Shown here one piece after another: positions 7,588-14,933 of a DNA stretch of 29,996 bases (position 1 is its first letter; the number at the start of each line of letters is the position of its first letter). Under the pieces are notes generated by a model. The model was not told the DNA's origin and made no database searches. It saw only the letters and a program-made list of their open reading frames with translations. Location of the stretch: NCBI GenBank assembly GCA_046047755.1, contig JBJOHK010000082.1:1-29996 (forward strand), read 5' to 3'. The stretch comes from JALRLA01 sp046047755. GTDB lineage: Bacteria; Bacteroidota; Bacteroidia; NS11-12g; UBA955. The position numbers and the translations under genes were made by a program.

Positions 7588-8030
7588 GTATGGTCGGCTA
7601 CAATTCTTGGGCCCTCTTCGAAACCTTTAAACGTCAAATGGAACCATCCGCTGTGGCCAGAATCTAAAGGATCATTGCTCTCTCTCACCCGCCAGCGACC
7701 CAAGACTTGAAGTTGCTCTTCACGCTCATCAGCCCATTCTACTCGTTCATAATCAAAGGTCAAATGACCCATTTTTTCAGCGGTCGGATAACTCTTGTGA
7801 TACCCTTGTCGAACCTGCTCCCAACCCAATTTGAGACCGCGTGAAGTAATGAACTGAAGTGAATCACTCTTCCAATATCCTTCCATAAAACCATCGATGT
7901 CTCCTCTATTCCACGCACCTAATTGATCTTGCATGACATCCAAGGCGTCTGAAGGGGCAAAGGAATGTTCATTTTTAGGCGATTGACAGGATAGGCAAAG
8001 CAAAACGAGGATAATACGGCTCCAGCTCAT
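7581..8030 (-). CDS. Probable lipoprotein with an NTF2/SnoaL-like (DUF4440-type) domain
   Basis: This is a 149-residue protein. Residues 1-14 form a short hydrophobic signal followed by Cys15 (CLSC, an imperfect lipobox), so it is probably lipidated. The mature part reads as a cone-shaped NTF2-like domain: a helix with LGAWNRGDIDGFMEGYW (37-53), then SLQFITSRG, a GWEQVRQGYHKSYP helix and a beta sheet ending in VADHTW. That is the pattern of DUF4440/SnoaL-like proteins, which bind or isomerise small molecules. The ligand is unknown. It shares a 7-base overlap with the downstream glycosyltransferase gene. A TAGATTCG box ends 4 bases before the start. Confidence 0.75.
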   Translation of the reverse strand: MSWSRIILVLLCLSCQSPKNEHSFAPSDALDVMQDQLGAWNRGDIDGFMEGYWKSDSLQFITSRGLKLGWEQVRQGYHKSYPTAEKMGHLTFDYERVEWADEREEQLQVLGRWRVRESNDPLDSGHSGWFHLTFKGFEEGPRIVADHTW

Positions 8031-8034
8031 ATTG

Positions 8035-8042
8035 CGAATCTA
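8035..8042 (-). promoter_or_regulatory. -7-like box TAGATTCG before the NTF2-like lipoprotein gene
   Basis: TAGATTCG (minus strand) ends 4 bases before the ATG at 8030. The surrounding bases, TAGATTCGnnATATG, match those at the alkB-like start. A TTG lies 16 bases upstream, one short of the usual range. Confidence 0.4.
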
Positions 8043-8046
8043 CGAA

Positions 8047-8667
8047 TTAGGGATGAAGCAACAGGCCGAATCGCACCCGATTATAATAAGCGCCTCCGCG
8101 GGCCAAACCCCAGCCCACCCAACGGGTAGCGGAATTATTTACGACCGAATACAAACTGTAATCGCAAGAGGCGGCTAGGCTCAAGTGTTCTCGTATAGCG
8201 TGATGAACTCGAATTGAGCCCATCGCACCCCAAATTCGGTAATCTTCTTGTAACCGGGGCATGTAGCCCTGAGACTCCCAGGCCTTCAACATGCGAGTAG
8301 CTTCTACCCCAATAGACCATCGGGTCTCTGGGTGGCCAAAGCGCGCAAAATTGCGGCTTTGATGGATTCCGACTTCCAATTGGCGGGCGTGAATATGAAA
8401 GGGGGTCAATCCGGGATTATCAGGATCAAAGCCCCTCAAACTTCCCAATTCGGAGAACCCCAAACTGTAATCCCAACGCTTTTGGGGACGCCCGTAACCT
8501 CCATAAACACCCAGTGTAAAGCCTGGTTTGCTGTAGCCAACGGCGGCATCTCCGTCTATTTGGCTCATGGACCCCAAACACTGAACCTGAAAACTAAACT
8601 CAGGAGCGCTCTGGGCATGGATTCGAGAAAGCAGCACCAAGGAAGCAAGGAGAATGCGTGATTTCAT
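8047..8667 (-). CDS. Exported protein, probable outer-membrane beta-barrel, function unknown
   Basis: I chose the ATG at 8667 (206 residues) because it gives a clean signal peptide, MKSRILLASLVLLSRIHAQS. The ATG at 8691 would add eight residues before it. The mature part alternates polar and hydrophobic residues with many Gly, Tyr, Arg and His, and has repeated short strands such as FTLGVYGGYG and WDYSLGFSEL. The last strand, YNRVRFGLLLHP, fits a small barrel of the outer membrane. I recognise no named family. It precedes the lipoprotein gene by 16 bases on the same strand and faces the DAO-family gene, whose TTG start is only 23 bases away. Confidence 0.6.
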   Translation of the reverse strand: MKSRILLASLVLLSRIHAQSAPEFSFQVQCLGSMSQIDGDAAVGYSKPGFTLGVYGGYGRPQKRWDYSLGFSELGSLRGFDPDNPGLTPFHIHARQLEVGIHQSRNFARFGHPETRWSIGVEATRMLKAWESQGYMPRLQEDYRIWGAMGSIRVHHAIREHLSLAASCDYSLYSVVNNSATRWVGWGLARGGAYYNRVRFGLLLHP

Positions 8668-8690
8668 GGTATTTTGCGCTAAATTAAGCA

Positions 8691-9764
8691 TTGAGCCCTA
8701 AGCCCAATCATATCGCCATCATTGGAGCCGGCCTAGCGGGCTGCAGCTTGGCGCTTGAATTGGAAAAACGGGGCTGGTCTCCCCTCTTAGTTCATGATGC
8801 CCAGCGTTTATCCAGCAGCGATGTAGCGGCAGGACTGATCAACCCCATAGTGCCCAAAGGGGTTCGAATGACTTGGAATTGGGAAAAGATGTTTCCAGGA
8901 TGGAAGACGTATTACCAGCAATGGGAATCATATCTAGGAAGTTCTTTCGCCGAAACCCTTCCACTGCATCAACTTCATCGCCATGCCGATCATGATCGAG
9001 AATGGCGCAAACAAATGGAGAAAGCGGTTTACCAAGATTTCATCCAACCCATCATCCATGATTTACCTAGCAAGAGCCAGGTACTAAGCGGGCACAGCGT
9101 CAATCAAGCGGGTCGCCTGAACGTTCAGGCATTTTGCAAGGCCACACGAGACCATTTTAAGAAAAAGGGGAATCTCCTGGAATCAAGATTTGAAGAAAAT
9201 CCAAGCTCGGCACCGCTGATACTCCCCAATGGCCAAAAGGTTGTGCAGGTGGTGTACTGCCAAGGCATAGAAATGATGGACAACCCATTATGGCAATGGT
9301 TACCCATGCACCCTACTGGTGGCGATATACTTCGGGTACATATAGCCGATGCCGCTTTAGGCACAAAAGCCATATGGAAAAGCAAAGAGTGGTTAGTTCC
9401 TATCCAAAACAATCCCAACGAATGGCTTCTGGGCAGCAATTTTCACAAGGGAAATAGGAGCCAAACTCCCGACCCTCAAGATGCAGAAGATTTGTTAAAC
9501 CGGGTATCAGAGTGGCTGGGAACCCGCCCTGTTTTATTGGAGCACAAACGATCGGTGCGGCCCACTGTAGGCTCTCGTCGTCCCTATTTGGGAAGGCACC
9601 CTATGCATGAGCACTTGTACGTATTCAATGGATTGGGATCAAAGGGTTCGGCATTGGTCAGCTGGCTGGCCCCTGTCATGGCTGATTTCATCACTCAAGG
9701 TATTGTACTCCCTGAAGAGGTCAATATAACTCGGTATTGGAGCGACAAAAACTCACTATCCTAA
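8691..9764 (+). CDS. DAO-family FAD-dependent oxidoreductase
   Basis: This 357-residue protein has an N-terminal dinucleotide-binding motif G-A-G-L-A-G (12-17), then an AAGLINPIVPKG segment (46-57). A glycine-rich FNGLGSKGSALV segment near the C-terminus would cap the flavin. This is the plan of D-amino-acid oxidase-like enzymes such as glycine oxidase, ThiO and the C-terminal half of MnmC. The substrate is not identifiable, and no thiamine or tRNA-modification gene is adjacent. The start is a TTG: an in-frame TAA lies one codon upstream (8685-8687) and no ATG would keep the Rossmann motif. It points away from the outer-membrane gene and ends 65 bases before the convergent MerR gene. Confidence 0.8.
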   Translation: MSPKPNHIAIIGAGLAGCSLALELEKRGWSPLLVHDAQRLSSSDVAAGLINPIVPKGVRMTWNWEKMFPGWKTYYQQWESYLGSSFAETLPLHQLHRHADHDREWRKQMEKAVYQDFIQPIIHDLPSKSQVLSGHSVNQAGRLNVQAFCKATRDHFKKKGNLLESRFEENPSSAPLILPNGQKVVQVVYCQGIEMMDNPLWQWLPMHPTGGDILRVHIADAALGTKAIWKSKEWLVPIQNNPNEWLLGSNFHKGNRSQTPDPQDAEDLLNRVSEWLGTRPVLLEHKRSVRPTVGSRRPYLGRHPMHEHLYVFNGLGSKGSALVSWLAPVMADFITQGIVLPEEVNITRYWSDKNSLS

Positions 9765-9829
9765 CCCTTGGTTTTCAATTTAAAACCCATGGGCTCCAAG
9801 CAGAATCCTGTTGGTTACCAAAGAGCTAC

Positions 9830-10795
9830 TTAAGACCAGCGAGAATCCAGCAGATCAATGAAAACTTGTGGGTCGGAAATGATGTGAACCTGTTCGTGTG
9901 GCTTCAGATCTCTAGACATCAATACCTGACTACCGGTGAGCAAAATGTCTGAGTCAGGAAAGTTCCGTACCAAAGTTTGGACAAACACCTCAACTGGAAC
10001 TTTGGGATTGGTGGTAGTCAAGGCCGTAAAAACGGCATCGGGTTCGTGGATTTTATAGATTTGATAGAGGTCTTCAATCATGACCGAACTGCCCAAATAA
10101 ACAACATGATGACCGCGTGATCGAAGCATGTAGTTCGCAAACAACAATGGAAGTTCATGATTTTCATTGCTCGGCAAGAACAGCAGAAACTTCTTAGCGC
10201 GAGCACTTGGGAGTACGGCCAATTGATCAATGGAAGCGTACAAACGTTGTTTGACTAGGTTGGTGATGAAATGTTCATGGGCCACATGAATGCTACCACT
10301 CAACCACAGTACTCCGACGTGTTTCAAGAATGGAAACACGATGTTCATCATAGTGTCTTCCATTCCTGATTTCAACATATGAAAGGTCAGAATCTTGATA
10401 AATTCACGTTCCTCAAAGTTCATCATGGCCTGGGTCAGCGCTTGAATCTGACTTTGGTTTGAACTGGAGTTCTCAGACAAGAATAAGGTATGACGTTGAA
10501 CCTCATCGCGACTCATACCGGCTATGCGGCTGATTTTATAGCCGTGTTGATTCAGCAAGGCTATATTCATCAAGTATTTCAGATCGTCTTCTTCGTAGTA
10601 GCGAATGTTTGTATCGGTTCTCTTAGGTACCAATAACTCATATCTCTGCTCCCAAATGCGTAAGGTATAAGCCCTAATTCCGGTCAGGCTTTCTATATCC
10701 TTAATGAAATACTTGTCGCGAAAATCTTTTTTTGACTTTCGTTTGTTCTCTAGAGAACTCTTAGGCTTGTTATTTCCCCGGGTTTCTTCAAACAT
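9830..10795 (-). CDS. MerR-family regulator with cobalamin-binding domain (CarH/LitR-like)
   Basis: This 321-residue protein starts at the ATG at 10795; a TTG at 10804 is less likely. Residues 28-97 are a MerR winged helix (YFIKDIESLTGIRAYTLRIWEQRY). Residues 115-190 form the four-helix bundle and 200-320 the Rossmann-like B12 domain. The W-x9-E-H signature of CarH/LitR photoreceptors is exact: Trp164, Glu174, His175. Glu211-Asn-His213 matches the E-x-H that supplies the lower axial cobalt ligand. In the family, adenosyl-B12 drives tetramer formation and repression in the dark, and light breaks the tetramer. The residue after the Trp is Leu165, whereas Thermus CarH has a His used in the photolysed state. 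Start codons of this gene and the epimerase-photolyase operon are 8 bases apart, so shared regulation is likely. Confidence 0.88.
   Translation of the reverse strand: MFEETRGNNKPKSSLENKRKSKKDFRDKYFIKDIESLTGIRAYTLRIWEQRYELLVPKRTDTNIRYYEEDDLKYLMNIALLNQHGYKISRIAGMSRDEVQRHTLFLSENSSSNQSQIQALTQAMMNFEEREFIKILTFHMLKSGMEDTMMNIVFPFLKHVGVLWLSGSIHVAHEHFITNLVKQRLYASIDQLAVLPSARAKKFLLFLPSNENHELPLLFANYMLRSRGHHVVYLGSSVMIEDLYQIYKIHEPDAVFTALTTTNPKVPVEVFVQTLVRNFPDSDILLTGSQVLMSRDLKPHEQVHIISDPQVFIDLLDSRWS
10742..10769 (+). promoter_or_regulatory. Putative promoter and palindromic operator of the epimerase-photolyase operon
   Basis: A TTTG (10742-10745) and TAGGCTTG (10762-10769, one mismatch from TAnnTTTG) are 16 bases apart. 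Between them lies a perfect 14-bp palindrome, GTTCTCTAGAGAAC (10745-10758). MerR-family regulators typically bind between the two promoter elements, so the position is suggestive. The site lies inside the first 20 codons of the regulator gene. It is a prediction only; one or two 14-bp palindromes are expected by chance in 30 kb. Confidence 0.35.
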
Positions 10796-10803
10796 TATTG
10801 ACA

Positions 10804-11718
10804 ATGATTATCACCGTAACAGGAACTTCAGGATTGATTGGCACACGGCTCAAGCAGCGCTTATCGCAGAGAGGCCACATCCTTAAAATTCTGTCTTATG
10901 GAAGTGTTAACAATCAAAGCGATAAAAAAGATTTTGTTTGGGATCCAGAAAATCAAAAAATAAATCTCGAGGCCCTACAAGGGGTAGATGCCGTAATCCA
11001 CTTAGCCGGTTCCAGTATCGCCCAAAGATGGACCCAGAAAACCAAGGCTTCGATATTACGCAGTAGAAGCATGGGCAGTCAATTGCTCATGGATGCATTG
11101 GAGAACATCAACCCTGAGGCTAGAGTAGTAAGCGCATCGGGAATAGGCTATTACCCAGACCCTTGTGAAGAAATCCTAGATGAAAGCCATTCCCCTGGTC
11201 AGGGCTTCTTGGCTCAAGTTTGCCAAGAATGGGAGGCTCCTTTTCAGAATAGATTGAAAAGCGGGCTGCATGCATGCATTTTGCGAACTGGATTGGTTTT
11301 GAGCAACCAAGGAGGCGTTCTGCCTCTGGTACAATCTACCGCCGCTTGGGGCTTGATTCCCATCACTGGCTCACCTGAAAACAAATGGAGCTGGATTCAC
11401 ATAGAGGATTTGGTATCCCTGTACATAGCGGCGGTTGAAGGCAATTTGGCCCCAGGAATCTACAATGCGGTAGCTCCAAATCCATGTTCTCAGGGACAGG
11501 TGGCCGAAGAATTGCTCAGCCTGAAAGGCAAAGCTCCCTGGAAGTGGAAGCCTTGCATACCCGCCTTTGCTTTGAAAGCTCTTTTGGGCGAACAAAGCAG
11601 TCTGGCCCTTACCCACCAAACCGTTTCTTCCTTGCGTCTACAGCTGGCAAATTTCCCTTTCGAATTCCCCTACATCAAGCAGGCCTTAACCCACTTACAC
11701 ACCCATCATGAAATATAA
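10804..11718 (+). CDS. TIGR01777 family NAD(P)-dependent epimerase (YfcH/SulA-like)
   Basis: This 304-residue protein starts at the ATG at 10804; a TTG two codons upstream is possible. The N-terminus has the extended-SDR nucleotide motif G-T-S-G-L-I-G (7-13). HLAGSSIAQRWTQKTKASILRSR (about 60-82) and VSASGIGYYPDP are hallmarks of the TIGR01777 group, which lacks a standard Tyr-x3-Lys pair. A DUF1731-like C-terminal segment follows (about 250-300). Substrates of this family are largely unknown; YfcH is the E. coli member. It overlaps the photolyase gene by 11 bases, so the two are co-translated. It faces the B12-binding regulator, which suggests light-dependent expression. Confidence 0.9.
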   Translation: MIITVTGTSGLIGTRLKQRLSQRGHILKILSYGSVNNQSDKKDFVWDPENQKINLEALQGVDAVIHLAGSSIAQRWTQKTKASILRSRSMGSQLLMDALENINPEARVVSASGIGYYPDPCEEILDESHSPGQGFLAQVCQEWEAPFQNRLKSGLHACILRTGLVLSNQGGVLPLVQSTAAWGLIPITGSPENKWSWIHIEDLVSLYIAAVEGNLAPGIYNAVAPNPCSQGQVAEELLSLKGKAPWKWKPCIPAFALKALLGEQSSLALTHQTVSSLRLQLANFPFEFPYIKQALTHLHTHHEI

Positions 11719-13003
11719 CATCGTTTGGCTGCGTCGTGACTTGCGCCTCAATGACAATCATGCCTTGTACCAAGCCCTTCAAAGTGGAATCCCTGTTCAG
11801 CTATTGTTCATCTTTGATTCCGAAATCCTGGATGAATTGCCGAAAAATGATGCTAGGGTTGATTTTTTGTTTCAACAACTGAAAAAATTAAATCAGTCAA
11901 TAGAGCCGTTCGGCAGCTCTGTAAGGGTCGAATATGGAACCGTAGATGAGGTTTGGGAACGAATCGGCTCGGAAAAGGCAGCAGCGGCTATTTATTGCAA
12001 CCGCGATTATGAGCCCTACGCCAAAGAACGAGACGAGCGAATCAAAAAATGGGCGGAGTCTAAGGGCATTTCCTGGCACGATTTCGCCGATCAGATAGTC
12101 ATGGAACCTCACGAAGTTTTAAAAGACAATGGCGGTCCCTACACTGTTTTTACGCCCTACAGCCGAAAATGGAAGGAGCGTTTGGAACAAAAAGGAGGCA
12201 TACCCTACTTTCCCTCTGAGCAGCATTTGAAAGGCTTGATCACCTCGTCATTTCCCATGCCTACCCTTGAGTCTTTGGGTTTCCAAGCCTCTGGAATGTC
12301 CTTCCCCAGTGCCGAAGTTCCCAAGAGTCGAATTCTCAATTACGACAAGACAAGAAATTTCCCGGCCATAGAAGGGACTTCCAGACTGAGCATACACCTT
12401 CGTTTCGGAACGGTATCGGCGCGAGAGAAAATGGCTAAAGCCTTGCAGGTCAACGCCAAATTTGCCACTGAGCTTATCTGGAGAGAGTTTTACATGTCCA
12501 TTCTTGCGCATTTCCCTAGGGTAACCCAGCAGTCATTCAAACCCGAATATGACCGCATTGCATGGCGCAACAACCCCGATGAATTTGAAGCTTGGAAAAA
12601 AGGCAAAACGGGATATCCCTTAGTTGATGCGGGCATGAGGGAATTGAACCGCAGCGGGCATATGCACAACCGAGTGCGCATGGTCGTCGCTTCCTTTTTG
12701 ACCAAACATTTGCTCATTGATTGGCGCTGGGGCGAAGCCTATTTCGCTGAAAAATTGCTGGACTTCGAATTGGCCTCCAACAACGGTGGATGGCAATGGG
12801 CCGCTGGCTCAGGTGTGGATGCCGCACCCTATTTTCGGGTTTTCAACCCCCAGTTACAACTCGAAAAATTTGATAAGCAATTGGCCTATGTTCGCCGCTG
12901 GGTGCCCGAATACGGAAGCCCCAGCTACCCTAAACCTATTGTCGATCACAGCTTCGCCAGGCAGCGCTGTTTGGAAACATACGCCAAGGCTTTAAAACCT
13001 TAA
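11708..13003 (+). CDS. phrB: Deoxyribodipyrimidine photolyase (class I CPD photolyase)
   Basis: This 431-residue flavoenzyme repairs UV-induced cyclobutane pyrimidine dimers using blue light. The N-terminal photolyase alpha/beta domain (about 2-130, VWLRRDLRLNDNHAL) precedes the FAD-binding helical domain (about 200-430), which has TGYPLVDAGMREL, NRVRMVVASFL and NNGGWQWAA. By register with E. coli PhrB, the electron-transfer triad is Trp286, Trp339 and Trp362, and the dimer-contacting Trp is 258 in the motif WREFY. The E. coli GWMHNR motif reads GHMHNR here. These residues favour a true photolyase over a cryptochrome with no repair activity. It is translationally coupled to the epimerase gene. 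Its stop overlaps the prfB stop on the other strand, sharing TTAA at 13000-13003. Confidence 0.94.
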   Translation: MKYNIVWLRRDLRLNDNHALYQALQSGIPVQLLFIFDSEILDELPKNDARVDFLFQQLKKLNQSIEPFGSSVRVEYGTVDEVWERIGSEKAAAAIYCNRDYEPYAKERDERIKKWAESKGISWHDFADQIVMEPHEVLKDNGGPYTVFTPYSRKWKERLEQKGGIPYFPSEQHLKGLITSSFPMPTLESLGFQASGMSFPSAEVPKSRILNYDKTRNFPAIEGTSRLSIHLRFGTVSAREKMAKALQVNAKFATELIWREFYMSILAHFPRVTQQSFKPEYDRIAWRNNPDEFEAWKKGKTGYPLVDAGMRELNRSGHMHNRVRMVVASFLTKHLLIDWRWGEAYFAEKLLDFELASNNGGWQWAAGSGVDAAPYFRVFNPQLQLEKFDKQLAYVRRWVPEYGSPSYPKPIVDHSFARQRCLETYAKALKP

Positions 13004-14113
13004 TCGTCTAAACTAACTCCCTTTTTAAAACCCGTCTTTAAGCCTAACAAATAGGCTTTGATGAAGGGCCATAAGTCGCCATCCATGACGTGGTTGATAT
13101 TGGATGTTTCTTCAGCGGTACGAACGTCTTTGACCAGTTTATATGGATGGAAAACGTAGTTTCGAATCTGCGAACCCCATTCAATTTTCATCTTAGAGTC
13201 TTCGATTTCTTGACGGGCCGCGTTGCGCTTTTGAATTTCCATTTCATACAAACGAGAACGCAGCATTTGCATAGCCAATTCTCGGTTCGCGAGCTGGCTT
13301 CGTTCAATTTGACAGACCACGACAATTCCTGTTGGGATGTGTGTCAACTGAACCTTGGTTTCAACCTTGTTCACGTTTTGACCACCGGCTCCACCGCTTC
13401 GAGAAGTATGAAAATCGATATCAGCGGGCTTTAGGTCAATTTCTATGCTGTCGTCTACCATGGGGTAAACATATACGCTGACAAACGAGGTATGACGGCG
13501 GGCGTTTGAATCAAAGGGGGAAATGCGCACCATGCGATGCACCCCATTTTCGCCTTTCAGGTAACCGAATGCGAATGACCCATCAAATTCAAGCGAAACA
13601 CTTTTGATGCCGGCGACTTCGCCGTCTGTTCTATCCAGTTCTCGGACTTTAAACCCGTTCTTTTCCCCGAACATAAGGTACATGCGCATGAGCATTTCTG
13701 CCCAATCACAACTCTCTGTACCCCCTGCCCCGGCGTTGATTTCTACCACGCAACTCAAGGCATCTTCTTCTCCTTGGAGCATGTTCTTGAACTCTAGATC
13801 TTCGGTCGCTTCCATTAAGGCCTTAAAGGTTTCCTCTACCTCCGCCTCAGTGGCTTCACCGGCGTCTTTGAATTCAACCAAAACATCCAAATCCCCTAAC
13901 AGGTTTTCCAACCCATCGTAGGCATCGGTCCATACTTTTTTGTCTTTGATTTTGCGCAGATGAGCTTCTGCTTTTTTGGGATCATTCCAGAAATTGGGAT
14001 CCAGGGTTTGCTCTTCTTCGTCGGCTATCTCGGCTTTTTTGCGAGCGACGTCAAAGATACCTCCTCAAAGCCTCAACACGGCCTCTTATATCTTTATGCT
14101 GTTCAGCGTTCAC
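13000..14113 (-). CDS. prfB: Peptide chain release factor 2, with programmed +1 frameshift
   Basis: RF2 releases the peptide at UGA and UAA codons. The gene is in two frames: codons 1-20 from a GTG at 14113 (MNAEQHKDIRGRVEALRRYL) end at CTT TGA (14056-14051). Skipping T14053 continues in the +1 frame for 350 codons to 13000, giving 370 residues, normal for RF2. The GGQ motif of the peptidyl-transferase loop is in SGGAGGQNVNKVET, and a codon-recognition loop with SPFD (S-P-F-D-S) is also present. GTG is the only usable start before an upstream in-frame TGA. The nitrilase gene ends 61 bases upstream on the same strand, and a TATCTTTG box (14119-14126) suggests an own promoter. Confidence 0.96.
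14050..14065 (-). promoter_or_regulatory. prfB autoregulatory frameshift site
   Basis: AGGAGG (14065-14060), three bases TAT, then CTT TGA C (14056-14050). This is the conserved RF2 signal: an internal Shine-Dalgarno sequence at fixed spacing pushes the ribosome forward on CUU when UGA is read slowly because RF2 is scarce. The arrangement equals that of E. coli except AGGAGG replaces AGGGGG. Confidence 0.95.
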
Positions 14114-14118
14114 AGCGG

Positions 14119-14126
14119 CAAAGATA
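14119..14126 (-). promoter_or_regulatory. -7 box TATCTTTG before prfB
   Basis: This exact TAnnTTTG match on the minus strand ends 5 bases before the GTG start, so the mRNA would be leaderless or nearly so. There is no clear -33 TTG. Confidence 0.45.
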
Positions 14127-14174
14127 GCGAGAAACCAACGGTATCAGGAAGAAATGAGAGACCCACTCATTAAA

Positions 14175-14933
14175 TTAGTTCCTCAGGTCTCGATCATCCA
14201 AAAATGGAAATTGGGTTCGAAATGCATGCAATTCTTCTTTGCTCAGCCTTACCCTTAACAGCCCTGTTTCACTCCGCAAATGGGTCATGCGTTCTCCTTG
14301 CATATCGATGGCTTGAGAATCGCCTTGGTATTCCATGCCGTTTCCGTCAACCCCCACTCTATTGGATGCCAGAACATAACACTGGTTTTCAATAGCCCTA
14401 GCCGTCAACAGGCTATTCCAGGCCCACTGTCTTTTTTTAGGCCAATTGGCCACAAACAACATAACGTCAGCCCCGGCCGTTTGCCGAATCCAAGCGGGAA
14501 ATCTCAAATCGTAACAAACGAACGGTGCGAATGACCAACCTTTGAATTCAAATTGTACAGCCTGATTACCGGCTTGATAATGTTCATCTTCATGGGCATA
14601 GGCAAACAAATGTCGCTTGTCGTACTGAGCCAAAATCTTTCCTTGGTAAGCGCAAATGAATCGATTGAAATACTGCCCATTCTCTTGGATGGCGAGCGAA
14701 CCGCAAATGGCAAAATTATGGCTCCGTTGCAGCATCCATTGCAAGGTTGGGCTATGCATTTGAACCGCTACCGATTGGGGATTCATACTGAACCCGGTGG
14801 CAAACATTTCGGGGAGCACAACCAAATCGCATTCTCCAATGCGGTCCAGCCAAGCATCTAACTGCCGCAAATTATCTTCGGGCGATTCCCAGATCAAATC
14901 GGGCTGAACCAAAACTACGTTTAAATCTTGCAT
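14175..14933 (-). CDS. Nitrilase-superfamily omega-amidase (YafV-like)
   Basis: This 252-residue carbon-nitrogen hydrolase has the catalytic triad Glu42 (LPEMF), Lys106 (YDKRHLF) and Cys140 (FVCYDLRFP). The CYDLRFP environment and compact length match YafV/omega-amidase proteins (human NIT2 is a relative), which hydrolyse 2-oxoglutaramate or 2-oxosuccinamate to the oxo acid and ammonia. Its start overlaps the end of the upstream aminotransferase gene by 13 bases, so the two are co-translated. That pairing supports the glutamine transaminase / omega-amidase route: the aminotransferase uses glutamine to re-aminate a keto acid such as the methionine precursor KMTB, and this enzyme pulls the reaction forward. 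It is cytoplasmic. Substrate specificity is inferred. Confidence 0.88.
   Translation of the reverse strand: MQDLNVVLVQPDLIWESPEDNLRQLDAWLDRIGECDLVVLPEMFATGFSMNPQSVAVQMHSPTLQWMLQRSHNFAICGSLAIQENGQYFNRFICAYQGKILAQYDKRHLFAYAHEDEHYQAGNQAVQFEFKGWSFAPFVCYDLRFPAWIRQTAGADVMLFVANWPKKRQWAWNSLLTARAIENQCYVLASNRVGVDGNGMEYQGDSQAIDMQGERMTHLRSETGLLRVRLSKEELHAFRTQFPFLDDRDLRN

Noticed and set aside
9765..9829. GGTTTT / AAAACC hairpin between the DAO gene and the MerR gene as a terminator
   Set aside because: The stem is only 6 bp of mostly A-T pairs, with no T-run after it.
8047..13003. A larger operon joining the outer-membrane protein, DAO oxidoreductase and photolyase locus
   Set aside because: The genes point in alternating directions, so they cannot be one transcript.
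14052..14059. TATCTTTG at the prfB frameshift site as a promoter box
   Set aside because: It matches TAnnTTTG only because the frameshift sequence happens to contain it, and its position inside the gene serves no reading frame start.
13000..14113. prfB as a frameshifted pseudogene or a short RF2 starting at 13911
   Set aside because: The break coincides exactly with the conserved AGGAGG-TAT-CTT-TGA-C signal, and both frames give canonical RF2 sequence.
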